DNA of 29,056 nucleotides from DAIDHZ01 sp035480255 (GTDB lineage Bacteria > Chlamydiota > Chlamydiia > Chlamydiales > SM23-39): contig CAZVXF010000018.1 in NCBI GenBank assembly GCA_964630875.1, forward strand, positions 1 through 29,056, given 5' to 3'. Position numbers and translations under genes: made by a program. Shown piece after piece: positions 14,677 through 23,143 of this stretch (positions are counted from its first letter, which is position 1; every line of letters starts with the position of its first letter). The notes under the pieces were generated by a model. That model was not told the DNA's origin. It worked only from the letters and a program-made list of their open reading frames with translations, and did no database searches.

Positions 14677-16409
14677 ACTAATCCTTTTTTCGGATCTAGC
14701 GTAACTAAATCACCCGAATTTAAAATATTGGTTGCCCCTTCAGCTCTTGTAATAATGGGGATATTTTGGCTTTTTGCGAGAGTGATTGCATATTGCTCAG
14801 ATGCTGTATCACTAGTCCAATTTTGTAATATGATTCCTTTTGCATTTTTTAATGGTTCAATAAAAGTATCATCGCAATGAGTAATAACAATAATTTTATC
14901 ATTAAGAATGGAATTGTTGCTTTCGGAAGAGAGAAGAATATAAATTTCGCCACTGACTTTGGGACCCAATCCATGATCCCCCCGAATGAGTACGTTGCCA
15001 ATATTTTCAACGCTCATCAAATTGGTCGTACCCTTTTTGCCAAAAGGAACTCCAGAGGTCACAACAATGACATCTCCAAAGGATATGATCCCTTTATCCA
15101 TTGCAAAATCTGTTGCTGCAGCAAAGGCATCTTGAGGTGTTTTGCATGTTGGTGCAAGCACTGGCATCACCCCCCAACTAGCGCTGAGTTGATGGTATAT
15201 TTTTTCACTTGTTGTGACAGCGATGATCGGCATTGAAGGACGAAGGCGAGAAACTAAACGTGCTGTTTCGCCACTTGCAGTAAACGCGAAAATTGCTTTG
15301 GCTTTAGAACTATACGCTGTTTTTACCGCGGCAAGTGCAACAGACGAAGAAATATCATGAGTTTCGCGATTTGTTTGACGATTGAAAAATTGCTCATAAT
15401 CGATATCAGCTTCCGTGACATCGGCGATGTGTTTCATGAGAGTGACAGTCTCGATTGGGTATTTGCCCACAGCAGTTTCTGCAGAAAGCATGACCATCGA
15501 AGTGCCATCGTAAATTGCATTGGCAACATCCGATACTTCAGCGCGTGTGGGTCTTGGATTTGTAATCATTGATTCAAGCATTTGCGTTGCTGTGATCACT
15601 GGCTTACAGGCGTGGTAGCATTTGCGAATCATCATTTTTTGCAGCTGAGGCACATAGGCTAAATCTAATTCGACGCCTAAATCCCCACGAGCAACCATGA
15701 TTCCATCAGCTGTTTGTACAATGCTATCAAAATTCTCTACACCTTCTGTACTTTCAATCTTTGCGATGACAGGGAGCTGAGTTCCAAATTTTGCCATGTG
15801 TTCTTTAATCGAAAGAATGTGCGCCCTTGAACGAATAAAGGAAGCCGCGATAAAATCGACATCTTGCTCGCACCCAAATTGCAAATCGGCGAGGTCTTTT
15901 TTGGTCAATGCAGGAAGCGGAATCTTTGCTCCTGGGATACTGACTCCTTTTTTACTCTTTAAAACTCCCATATTTTCGATTTCAATGGTTGCAAAGTCTG
16001 GAGCTACTTCAACGACTTTTCCGATAATATAACCATCATCAAAAAGAATCTTCATCCCTTCTTTGAATGCTTCAATTAGAATAAAAGGTTCGAAGGGAAT
16101 TTGATTTGCAGAGCCGTCCCCTTTTTCAACAAGACGAATTCTCTGATTTGAGACTAAACAGAGACCTCCATTTTGGACATTCCCGATGCGAATCTTGGGT
16201 CCTTGCAAATCGAGCATTAAAGCAACTGGCAGTAACATTTTTTTGCGAGCTTTTTTTAAATGATCAATATTTCTCGCATGTTCCTCATATGTTCCATGGC
16301 TAAAATTGAGCCGAGCCACATTCATACCCGCATGGATTAGCTCCTCCATTTTTTCATACTCGATCACAGAAGGACCGATAGTACAGACAATTTTTGTACG
16401 CGTAAACAT
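14664..16409 (-). CDS. pyk: Pyruvate kinase with degenerate C-terminal swivel domain
   Basis: A 581-residue glycolytic enzyme converting phosphoenolpyruvate and ADP to pyruvate and ATP. It starts MFTRTKIVCTIGPSV and has the catalytic NVARLNFSHG, the AKIESTEG lysine/glutamate motif, MVARGDLGVE and the signature ATQMLESMITNPRPTRAEV. After the normal C-terminal domain (to about 470) it carries a PEP-utiliser-like swivel domain as in Bacillus-type enzymes, ending ILNSGDLVTLDPKKGLVYKL. The phospho-His motif (TSHAAVV in Bacillus) reads TASEQYAI here, with no His (about 532-541). ATG 16409 was chosen because it begins at the family start; an in-frame extension to 16568 would cover the divergent ABC gene. 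The start has a weak -10 (TATTTA) 6 nt upstream and no Shine-Dalgarno. Confidence 0.95.
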   Translation of the reverse strand: MFTRTKIVCTIGPSVIEYEKMEELIHAGMNVARLNFSHGTYEEHARNIDHLKKARKKMLLPVALMLDLQGPKIRIGNVQNGGLCLVSNQRIRLVEKGDGSANQIPFEPFILIEAFKEGMKILFDDGYIIGKVVEVAPDFATIEIENMGVLKSKKGVSIPGAKIPLPALTKKDLADLQFGCEQDVDFIAASFIRSRAHILSIKEHMAKFGTQLPVIAKIESTEGVENFDSIVQTADGIMVARGDLGVELDLAYVPQLQKMMIRKCYHACKPVITATQMLESMITNPRPTRAEVSDVANAIYDGTSMVMLSAETAVGKYPIETVTLMKHIADVTEADIDYEQFFNRQTNRETHDISSSVALAAVKTAYSSKAKAIFAFTASGETARLVSRLRPSMPIIAVTTSEKIYHQLSASWGVMPVLAPTCKTPQDAFAAATDFAMDKGIISFGDVIVVTSGVPFGKKGTTNLMSVENIGNVLIRGDHGLGPKVSGEIYILLSSESNNSILNDKIIVITHCDDTFIEPLKNAKGIILQNWTSDTASEQYAITLAKSQNIPIITRAEGATNILNSGDLVTLDPKKGLVYKL

Positions 16410-16426
16410 ACTTAATAAATAACCGA

Positions 16427-16444
16427 TTGTATATTCTAATACAA
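16427..16444. promoter_or_regulatory. Inverted repeat in the pyk/oppDF divergent promoter region
   Basis: TTGTAT-N6-ATACAA lies in the 40-nt space between two divergent start codons. On the minus strand the TTGTAT half (16439-16444) can serve as -35 for a -10-like TATTTA before pyk; on the plus strand TATATT (16430-16435) can serve as -10 for the ABC gene. One operator could therefore control both directions. Binding protein unknown. Confidence 0.35.
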
Positions 16445-16449
16445 CACAC

Positions 16450-17895
16450 ATGTTAAAAGTTGAAAATTTAAGCGTATCTTTTGCAAAAACGCAAGCTGTA
16501 AAAGCCGTTAGTTTCGAGATAAATCCCGGGGAATCGGTTGGAATTGTTGGAGAAAGCGGTTCTGGCAAGACGACAGCATTTCATGCAATTGCAGGCCTTT
16601 TAAATAACGCAACTGTCACAGGTCAAGTATCTTATGATGGGTTAGTTCCGAAAAATTTACTCGGCACCAAAATTGGTATGATTTTTCAATCACCCATGAG
16701 CTCATTAAACCCCACAATGAATATCGGTGAGCAAATTGCAGAAGGAATGGTTTACCATCGATTGGCAACAAAGAAACAGGCATATACTCGAACACTTGAA
16801 CTCTTAGAGCTCGTAGGCATTTCTAAGAGTCGCAGCTTACACTACCCGCATGAATTTAGTGGAGGAGAGCGGCAACGCATCGCAATTGCAATCGCTTTAG
16901 CCTGTAACCCAAGCCTTCTCATTGCAGACGAGCCGACCACCGCGCTCGATGCGATTGTTCAAAATCAAATCCTTCAACTCATCCAAGAAATACAAAAAAA
17001 ATTTCAAATGAGTCTTGTTTTGATCTCTCATGATTTGAAATTGGTAGGCCAAATTTGTGATCGAATTTTGGTTTTTTTTAATGGCAAAATCGTCGAACAA
17101 GGGAAAGCGTCAGAAATCCTGAAACATCCCCGCCATCCCTATACTCAATTGCTTCTTTCCGCACGGTCTTTAACCCGAACAAAAAAAATGAATTATCCAC
17201 CCTGGATTGAAGTCAAAAATATGACAAAATCTTATCGTCATTTTTTCGCCCTCCGAGATGTCTCTTTATCGATCAAAAAAGGAGAATTTCTGGCCCTCGT
17301 TGGAGAAAGCGGATCTGGCAAATCCACACTTGCAAAAATCATCCTAGGACTGATTCAACCCACTCGGGGTCAGATCCAGGTTGAAGGGAAAAAAAATTTT
17401 CAGATGATTTTTCAAGATCCCTATTCAAGTTTAAATCCTCGCATGCGAATCGCCGATATCATCGAAGAACCAACGCGCATTCATAAATTGCCATCCAGAG
17501 TTGATGAGTTACTTGAAATGGTGTCTCTTCCGCTTGAGATGAAAAACCGCTATCCCCATGAATTAAGTGGAGGCCAAAGGCAACGTGTCGGCATCGCCCG
17601 CGCTCTTGCCTTAAATCCTGAATTATTAGTCTGTGATGAGCCCGTTTCTTCTCTTGATCACACAATTCAATCTCAAATCATAAAACTTCTTTTAAAACTA
17701 AAAAATGATCTAGGACTTACCCTCCTCTTTATTTCTCATGATCTCCAGATGGTTCATGCGATTGCCGATCGAATTGCAGTCATGAGAAATGGACGAGTTG
17801 TAGAGGTGATCGAATCGGAAAGTATGCTAGACCCTTATACAAGGGAGCTGTTTGAGTGTGGGAAGGCAACTGCCTTTACATATTGTAGAAGATGA
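16450..17895 (+). CDS. Fused dipeptide/oligopeptide ABC transporter ATPase (OppD-OppF)
   Basis: A 481-residue protein with two complete ABC domains. The first (1 to about 240) has Walker A GESGSGKTT (34-42), signature FSGGERQ (136-142) and Walker B LLIADEP (156-162). The second (about 252-470) has Walker A GESGSGKST (285-293), signature LSGGQRQ (372-378) and Walker B LLVCDEP (392-398). FQSPMSSLNP and FQDPYSSLNP Q-loop regions and the HPRHPYTQLLLSA tail of the first half identify the peptide/nickel transporter family. In most bacteria DppD and DppF are separate; here they are one chain, as in YejF-type proteins. No permease or binding protein gene is adjacent. The 3' end overlaps the convergent permease gene by 20 nt. 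Confidence 0.92.
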   Translation: MLKVENLSVSFAKTQAVKAVSFEINPGESVGIVGESGSGKTTAFHAIAGLLNNATVTGQVSYDGLVPKNLLGTKIGMIFQSPMSSLNPTMNIGEQIAEGMVYHRLATKKQAYTRTLELLELVGISKSRSLHYPHEFSGGERQRIAIAIALACNPSLLIADEPTTALDAIVQNQILQLIQEIQKKFQMSLVLISHDLKLVGQICDRILVFFNGKIVEQGKASEILKHPRHPYTQLLLSARSLTRTKKMNYPPWIEVKNMTKSYRHFFALRDVSLSIKKGEFLALVGESGSGKSTLAKIILGLIQPTRGQIQVEGKKNFQMIFQDPYSSLNPRMRIADIIEEPTRIHKLPSRVDELLEMVSLPLEMKNRYPHELSGGQRQRVGIARALALNPELLVCDEPVSSLDHTIQSQIIKLLLKLKNDLGLTLLFISHDLQMVHAIADRIAVMRNGRVVEVIESESMLDPYTRELFECGKATAFTYCRR

Positions 17896-19753
17896 CTTTG
17901 CAAGGCGCTTTTTCCAAAAACCTCTCAAGCCGAAAAATAAGACCTGTTTGTTTTGTAAAATCATTTTTTACGGTTGGAATTACAGCTAATTCAAATGAGT
18001 GCCCGCGAACAAGTTGTATTAATGCCTGATCAACAGCACGGGTTCGAACCAATTCTAAATTGACTTGACAGTTGTACTCTCTTGCTAAAGCTTCTGCTTT
18101 TTTTAGGACAATTTCCCCTAGGTGTTCCTGATCTTTAATTTCGGCATCAAATAAAACTGATTCAGGAATTTCTAAGATATATGCGACTGTAATTTTCGCA
18201 TGATGATATTTTGCAATTTGAAAAGCTGTTTGTAAACCTTCTGTTCCACCTTTCGAACGGGCAATCACTAACATATGTTTCACAACAAAGTTTTTATGCT
18301 CAGGAATTCGTATTTCTTCGACTTTTAATGTCCCAACAATATTCAGTTTCGATTTTTTACGATATAATGCATAAATGATAATGCCGATAAGCATCCATAC
18401 TAGCCCTGCAATTCTTCCGTCAGGTTTTGTAATGATGACAAGAAGCCAAACGGAAAAAGAGGCAAGCATTCCAAAAACCGCAGTAAGAGGAACCGATCTT
18501 CCTTTTCCAAGAGGGATGTTCAGTGGTGCTTTAAATGGCCTTTCAAGAGTCGGTCTTTTCACTCGTAAAGTGAGCAAAGAAAGATGGGCAAAGAAGAAAG
18601 CGATTTGCGCTCCAAAATTGTATAAATCCGCCAAAACTAGCATTTGGTTTTTACTCCAAATGATAATTCCTATAGCAATCAAAGAAAAAATCGCTAAAGC
18701 AATGTAAGGCGTTCGAAAGCGCGAGTGGAGTCGGGCAAATATTTTTGGAACTTGATAGTTAGAGCCCAACGAAAAGATCAAACGAGAACATCCGATCAAA
18801 CCTGCGTTTGCGCAAATCATTAAAATAATGGCCGCAGTGACACCCACCCAAGGTCCTAAAACACGCCCACCGACTGGGAAATTCATTGCAATACCGCCAA
18901 CTGCATCCTCAAGATACTTTGTTCCAAGTTCATGAGGACTGACGATAGAAAGACCAACACTTGCAAGGCCAATATAAAGAAAGATGACCGTCGTAATTGT
19001 CCATTTAATCGCTTTAGGAATACTAATTGTCGGGCGTTTTGTCTCCGATGCCATTTGTGAGACAGCTTCAATGCCGGTATAAGCAACCATGGCCATCGCA
19101 GTCCCCTGCCAAAATTGCCACCATGATGGTGACCATGCTTCGTTAGCGATACCAATGCGAATATGTTCAATCACATAAGGAAGGTTTAAGACTAGAAGAG
19201 CTCCCATCAGAACAATTCCAACCTGTGTCACTAAGGTAAAAACTGCAAGAATTAAACTAAATCTTCCAGAAGATCGGATACCAATTAAGTTAATAATGAA
19301 TAAACCCACAATAATAATAATGACGCTGACCGTGTGCATTGGGCCAGTAATGTAGGCCTCTTTTCCAAAAAGTCCAAAAATATGCTTTAAATAAGGAGGA
19401 ATTGTGAATGCAGAAATTGCAAGAGTCAGTAAATAATCAAGAAGTAGACCCCAACCTGCTATAAAGGAAATGAGATCGTTAAAAGCGTGCTTTGCATAGG
19501 TTGCAGATCCACCCGATTCAGGAAAAGTCGTCGAAAGCTCTGCATAAGTCAGTGCTGTGCATATGAATACACAACCTGCAATCATCAAAGCAATTGGAGT
19601 TGCACCTAAGGCATAGAGGGCAGTGGCTCCGAGAGTATAATATATGGAAGAGCCAACATCACCATATCCAACAGCAAAAAGCTCTTTTGCTCCTACGACA
19701 CGCTTTAAGTTTTTTCTAGCGAGTTGGACAACACGATTTGCGGCATGGTTCAT
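17876..19753 (-). CDS. APC-family amino acid permease with universal-stress-protein domain
   Basis: A 625-residue protein. Residues about 15-470 form a 12-helix APC transporter with the first-helix pattern GYGDVGSSIYYTLGATALYALG and the helix-2/3 motif AELSTTFPESGGSATYAKHAF, the hallmark of proton-coupled amino acid uptake. Residues about 490-625 form a soluble USP-like domain (HMLVIARSKGGTEGLQTAFQ, then an alternating alpha/beta pattern ending KAPCKVIFYNM), which in other bacteria binds nucleotides and can regulate the transporter. The canonical ATP-binding glycine loop of USP is not evident. Substrate unknown. It has an AAGG ribosome binding site 8-9 nt before the ATG and follows pkn1 by 47 nt on the same strand. 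Confidence 0.88.
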   Translation of the reverse strand: MNHAANRVVQLARKNLKRVVGAKELFAVGYGDVGSSIYYTLGATALYALGATPIALMIAGCVFICTALTYAELSTTFPESGGSATYAKHAFNDLISFIAGWGLLLDYLLTLAISAFTIPPYLKHIFGLFGKEAYITGPMHTVSVIIIIVGLFIINLIGIRSSGRFSLILAVFTLVTQVGIVLMGALLVLNLPYVIEHIRIGIANEAWSPSWWQFWQGTAMAMVAYTGIEAVSQMASETKRPTISIPKAIKWTITTVIFLYIGLASVGLSIVSPHELGTKYLEDAVGGIAMNFPVGGRVLGPWVGVTAAIILMICANAGLIGCSRLIFSLGSNYQVPKIFARLHSRFRTPYIALAIFSLIAIGIIIWSKNQMLVLADLYNFGAQIAFFFAHLSLLTLRVKRPTLERPFKAPLNIPLGKGRSVPLTAVFGMLASFSVWLLVIITKPDGRIAGLVWMLIGIIIYALYRKKSKLNIVGTLKVEEIRIPEHKNFVVKHMLVIARSKGGTEGLQTAFQIAKYHHAKITVAYILEIPESVLFDAEIKDQEHLGEIVLKKAEALAREYNCQVNLELVRTRAVDQALIQLVRGHSFELAVIPTVKNDFTKQTGLIFRLERFLEKAPCKVIFYNM

Positions 19754-19800
19754 AAAACCAGACCTTAATCGTTTTCAAAAAATAGTTCAACGCAATTTAA

Positions 19801-21591
19801 TTAACTTGTGACATCAGCTGCACATCTAAATCCATAAGTGCTATTGACAGCACCCGGATTATTGCGATGGCGATGGGAACAGCGAAGATCCTCACGTAAA
19901 CTTTTCCAACACCCGCCTCGAAGGCAGCGATAGACACCTTGCTGAGGGCCTTTTGGATTTTCAGGCTCTAGAGCAGATAAGTCATAATAATTATATGCAT
20001 ACCAATCTTGACACCATTCATAGACATTTCCCGCCATATCATAGAGCTCAAATGCGTTTGCTGCATAGCTCTTCACAGCGGTGGTATCGGTGCTAAAATA
20101 ATTGGCTTGCGTACGATCGATGTCAGATCCCGTTGGGAAAAGCGCGATTTCCTTTCCGCCTCCCGCTGCGGCTTCCCACTCAGCTTCTGTTGGCAGGCGT
20201 TTGCCCACCCATTTCGCATAGGCAGAAGCTCCATACCAAGTCACCCCAATCACAGGATGTTTTGCGTATCCAGCTTCGATTGTTAGTTTATTGCCGTGAC
20301 GCTTGATTCGCGCATCTTTTAAACGAATAATATCATTATTGTTTTGATCTTTTTCTCCCCCCATGACCTCTAAGAATCGGACGAATTGTTCATTCGTGAC
20401 TGGATGGATATCTAGAGCAAAACTTGAGAGTTGGATGGCGTGACGCGGCAACTCATCCCGTGCTCCTTCAGTACTTCCTCGCATGTATTTTCCTCCCGCA
20501 ACGACAACCATAGGCGTGAGAATGGGTTCGATCTCTTTCACCTCTGTGATTGTTGGCGTGTAAGGCGACACGAGAAGATCTCGATGAAAAATGGCTCCTG
20601 GGTCTGTTTCATACTCTGGACGGGCAATTTCTCTGGGAAGAATCACAGGCTTCAAATTCGAGATTTTTTCCGGAGTGAGTGGTTGGAATTCAAAGGCCAT
20701 TTGCTGGGTATTTTCTACAACTTCCTCAATTTCAGAAAGATGTGATAATTCTGTAGATCTTGATACGCTTAAAGTTTCGTTCATAGCGAATATCATTTTC
20801 TGAGGACGCGCATGCGGACTTGGATGTAGGCATCGTTCAATAAAAAGATCCCAATTTTGTTTGGTATTTGGGATTTGTTCATAATGACCTTCTGGCATCT
20901 TTCCGGTGAAAATAAAATAGGAAAGGACGCCGAATGCATAAGTATCTGCTTTTTCGTCTACAATTGTTCCATCTAACCATTTCTGCTCAGGAGCCAAAAA
21001 AGTAAAACTGCGTACGAAGTTACGGCTCTGTTGGATCAATCGCTCAGAACTAAACTGAGCTTGTGGGAGAAACGCTTTTGCAATTTCGTTACAGATCTTT
21101 AAAAAACATGTGCCTTCACCAATCAGCCGTGTAATTCCGAAATCAGATAATACAATTTGATCTCCATTTACAAGAATATTCGAGAGTTTTAATGCACCGT
21201 GAAAAACCCCTTTATCATGAGCAAAATCAAGTGCGGATGCGATGTCGCGAAGAATTTTTTCCTTCACTTCTTCTGAAAGTGGCTTACTTAAATATTTCTC
21301 AATTGTCATGGTCTCAAAATGAGAATCAACAATCGGATCCATGACAACGAAGTATTTTCCATCAGCGCAAGAAACATTGTGGATTTTCACAATATTTGGA
21401 TGGTCGAGATTTGCAATTTTGGCAATTTGAGTTTCAAATCTTCGGACAAAACTAGAATCTTGGCTCACAATTTCTGGAATGACTTTAAGAGCAAAAATTT
21501 TTTTAATGAAACGATGTTCAGCAAGATAAACGGTGCCGAATGCGCCACTGCCAAGTTCCTTTAAAATTGTGTAATCGCCAAGTAGATCCAT
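19801..21591 (-). CDS. pkn1: Pkn1-type protein kinase with FGE-sulfatase domain
   Basis: A 596-residue fusion. Residues 1 to about 270 are a Hanks-type kinase domain: glycine loop GSGAFGTVY (14-22), Lys36 in ALKV, DFG at 150-152 and APE at 200-202. The catalytic loop, however, reads HGALKLSN (131-138), with Ala133 where the catalytic Asp of HRD belongs, so phosphotransfer is in doubt. Residues about 350-596 form a formylglycine-generating-enzyme/sulfatase-modifying domain (MVVVAGGKYMRGS, PVTNEQF, KRLPTEAEWEAAA, DMAGNVYEWCQDWY, LRGGCW, YGFRCAAD). I did not find the usual FGE cysteine pair spacing, so it may be a binding rather than oxidase domain. C. trachomatis Pkn1 has the same architecture. 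It lies 27 nt after rodZ, likely one operon. Confidence 0.92.
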   Translation of the reverse strand: MDLLGDYTILKELGSGAFGTVYLAEHRFIKKIFALKVIPEIVSQDSSFVRRFETQIAKIANLDHPNIVKIHNVSCADGKYFVVMDPIVDSHFETMTIEKYLSKPLSEEVKEKILRDIASALDFAHDKGVFHGALKLSNILVNGDQIVLSDFGITRLIGEGTCFLKICNEIAKAFLPQAQFSSERLIQQSRNFVRSFTFLAPEQKWLDGTIVDEKADTYAFGVLSYFIFTGKMPEGHYEQIPNTKQNWDLFIERCLHPSPHARPQKMIFAMNETLSVSRSTELSHLSEIEEVVENTQQMAFEFQPLTPEKISNLKPVILPREIARPEYETDPGAIFHRDLLVSPYTPTITEVKEIEPILTPMVVVAGGKYMRGSTEGARDELPRHAIQLSSFALDIHPVTNEQFVRFLEVMGGEKDQNNNDIIRLKDARIKRHGNKLTIEAGYAKHPVIGVTWYGASAYAKWVGKRLPTEAEWEAAAGGGKEIALFPTGSDIDRTQANYFSTDTTAVKSYAANAFELYDMAGNVYEWCQDWYAYNYYDLSALEPENPKGPQQGVYRCLRGGCWKSLREDLRCSHRHRNNPGAVNSTYGFRCAADVTS

Positions 21592-21618
21592 AGATCAGAC
21601 TCTATACCGAATCATAAA

Positions 21619-22023
21619 TTAGAATGCACCAATTAATTTCCCAAAATACCAAGCGACTCCCAAAACAAGAACAATCCCGACCGCCCAAGCAAGATTTGGT
21701 AAAGATCGAATTCCGCTTTGAGGGCTACCTCTTGCTTCCATTGTGCCAATTCCATAGGAAAATTCCTGTTGCTCAACTTGCATTCTCATTGCATCGGGAA
21801 AATCTTTCAGGAGCTTTTCTTGATCAAAGCCTAAAAAGCTACCATACTGACGAATGAATCCTAGTGCATAAACGGTAGATAAAAATTTTTGGACCTTTCC
21901 TTCTTCAATTGCTTGCAGATATGTCATTCGAATTGAAGTCGCATTTTCAACTTCTTTTAAAGTGAGGTTCATCTCTTCTCGTTTCAATCGAAACGACTCA
22001 CCCATTTTCTTAATTCCTTCCAT
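21619..22023 (-). CDS. rodZ: RodZ-like cytoskeletal protein, cytoplasmic and membrane parts only
   Basis: A 134-residue protein with an N-terminal Cro/CI-type helix-turn-helix (MGESFRLKREEMNLTLKEVE, residues 7-26, then SIRMTYLQAIEEGK) and one membrane helix (about 109-129) ending just before the C-terminus. It lacks the periplasmic domain of E. coli RodZ; the chlamydial protein (CT009/YfgA) is known to have this short form and to bind MreB during polarised division. The start at 22023 is preferred over ATG 22044 because GAGG lies 6 nt upstream and the -10 box TACAAT overlaps the earlier ATG, placing it outside the transcript. Upstream of pkn1 on the same strand. Confidence 0.88.
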   Translation of the reverse strand: MEGIKKMGESFRLKREEMNLTLKEVENATSIRMTYLQAIEEGKVQKFLSTVYALGFIRQYGSFLGFDQEKLLKDFPDAMRMQVEQQEFSYGIGTMEARGSPQSGIRSLPNLAWAVGIVLVLGVAWYFGKLIGAF

Positions 22024-22042
22024 ATTTACCTCGTCGGTCCAC

Positions 22043-22071
22043 ATTGTACCGATAAAGGGAGTATGTTGCAA
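22043..22071 (-). promoter_or_regulatory. rodZ promoter
   Basis: On the minus strand, TTGCAA (22066-22071, 4/6), a 17-nt spacer, then TACAAT (22043-22048, 5/6). Transcription would begin near 22036, leaving a leader of about 13 nt that contains the GAGG ribosome binding site of rodZ. This geometry decides the rodZ start codon. Confidence 0.6.
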
Positions 22072-22154
22072 CTCGCTCTCTAATTTTGAGTCAAATCAAA
22101 AGCGTTAGGGGTATAAAAACAGGAAACATGATCAATCGGATATGCAAGTTGGAC

Positions 22155-22172
22155 ATGATAAAATTTTATCAT
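22155..22172. repeat. Perfect 18-bp palindrome upstream of rnhC
   Basis: ATGATAAAATTTTATCAT equals its own reverse complement. It lies in the 223-nt divergent region between rodZ and rnhC, about 40 bp upstream of the predicted rnhC -35. It resembles the ATGAT...ATCAT repeat before the TolC-type gene but with a longer spacer. It may be an operator; in AT-rich DNA it could also be chance. Confidence 0.4.
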
Positions 22173-22210
22173 CCGAAACAACGATATCGGAAATAAGCCA
22201 CTTCCTCTAC

Positions 22211-22239
22211 TTGTGTAATTTCTTTCCACCCCCTATATT
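22211..22239 (+). promoter_or_regulatory. rnhC promoter
   Basis: TTGTGT (22211-22216), a 17-nt spacer, then TATATT (22234-22239, 5/6), which ends 7 nt before the ATG at 22247. There is no Shine-Dalgarno, so the mRNA may be leaderless. Confidence 0.45.
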
Positions 22240-22246
22240 ATTTAGC

Positions 22247-23143
22247 ATGGCTAAAATCAACTGTTTTACGGCAACAATTGACCTCTCCCTAAAAAACAAA
22301 TTGGAAACAGATCTACGCGATCAAGGCTTCTCTTTATCCAAACCTCCCTACACTTTGTTCTCCGCTAAAAAGGAGGGAGTCTCTTGTACACTCTACGAAT
22401 CTGGTAAATTGACTGTACAAGGCAAAGAGATGGCTAATTTCATTGAATTTTATTTAGAACCAGAGATCTTGAAAGAATTTCGCTATACAAATCCTGATGC
22501 AAATCTCAATTTAACTCCTCGAATTGGTATGGATGAGGCGGGTAAGGGTGATTTTTTTGGCCCTCTTTGCATTGCTTGTGCTTATGCAAACGAGGAAGGG
22601 GTCAAAGAACTATCAAGGATGGGAGTTCGCGATAGTAAAAGCTTTTCTGATTCAGCAATTTTAAAACTCGCCTCGGAGTTACGCAAAAAATTTCCACATA
22701 CCGTCATCCGTTTATTCCCACTAAAATACAATGAACTTTATACGAAGTTTAAAAATCTCAATCGATTACTTGCTTGGGCGCATGTGGCAGCGCTTGGCGA
22801 TTTGAGCCAAAAAACTGGGTGCACAAATGCAATCCTTGACCAATTTGCAAATAAAGGCGTCGTAGAAAGCTTTTTGAAGCAGAAAAAACTGAGTATCCAA
22901 TTGGAACAAAGAGTGCGCGGGGAAGAAGATCTTGTCGTGGCTGCTGCATCCATTCTTGCTAGAGCTGCTTTCCTTGACGGTATGGCTCTATTGAGTGAAG
23001 AATATGGAATGACAATCCCCAAAGGGGCTTCTGCAAAAGTGAAAGAAGTGGCAAGGCAACTCGTCAATCAATTTGGCAAAGATGTCCTTCCAAAAGTCTC
23101 AAAAACACATTTTAAAACAACGCAACATGTTGATACAGCTTAA
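22247..23143 (+). CDS. rnhC: Ribonuclease HIII
   Basis: A 298-residue RNase HIII that cleaves the RNA strand of RNA-DNA hybrids. The N-terminal TBP-like substrate-binding domain (about 1-85) precedes the type 2 RNase H core. Catalytic residues are Asp96 and Glu97 in GMDEAGKGDFFGPL, and Asp198 in LDQFANKG; RDSKSF (128-133) and VVAAASILARAAF are further family signatures. The DEAGKGD variant, rather than DEvGRG, separates HIII from HII. Chlamydiae carry this enzyme (CT008) next to rodZ, as here. ATG 22247 was chosen over an in-frame start at 22142 because it matches the family N-terminus and the promoter. Its 3' end overlaps recN by 17 nt. Confidence 0.95.
   Translation: MAKINCFTATIDLSLKNKLETDLRDQGFSLSKPPYTLFSAKKEGVSCTLYESGKLTVQGKEMANFIEFYLEPEILKEFRYTNPDANLNLTPRIGMDEAGKGDFFGPLCIACAYANEEGVKELSRMGVRDSKSFSDSAILKLASELRKKFPHTVIRLFPLKYNELYTKFKNLNRLLAWAHVAALGDLSQKTGCTNAILDQFANKGVVESFLKQKKLSIQLEQRVRGEEDLVVAAASILARAAFLDGMALLSEEYGMTIPKGASAKVKEVARQLVNQFGKDVLPKVSKTHFKTTQHVDTA

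Noticed and set aside
16410..16568. N-terminal extension of pyruvate kinase
   Set aside because: It would overlap the divergent ABC gene, and the sequence is not kinase-like; the family start is at 16409.
22024..22044. Earlier ATG (22044) for rodZ
   Set aside because: The -10 box TACAAT overlaps this ATG, so it would not be in the mRNA; a GAGG site precedes 22023.
22142..22246. Upstream start for rnhC
   Set aside because: The extra 35 residues include the promoter region and are not seen in RNase HIII.
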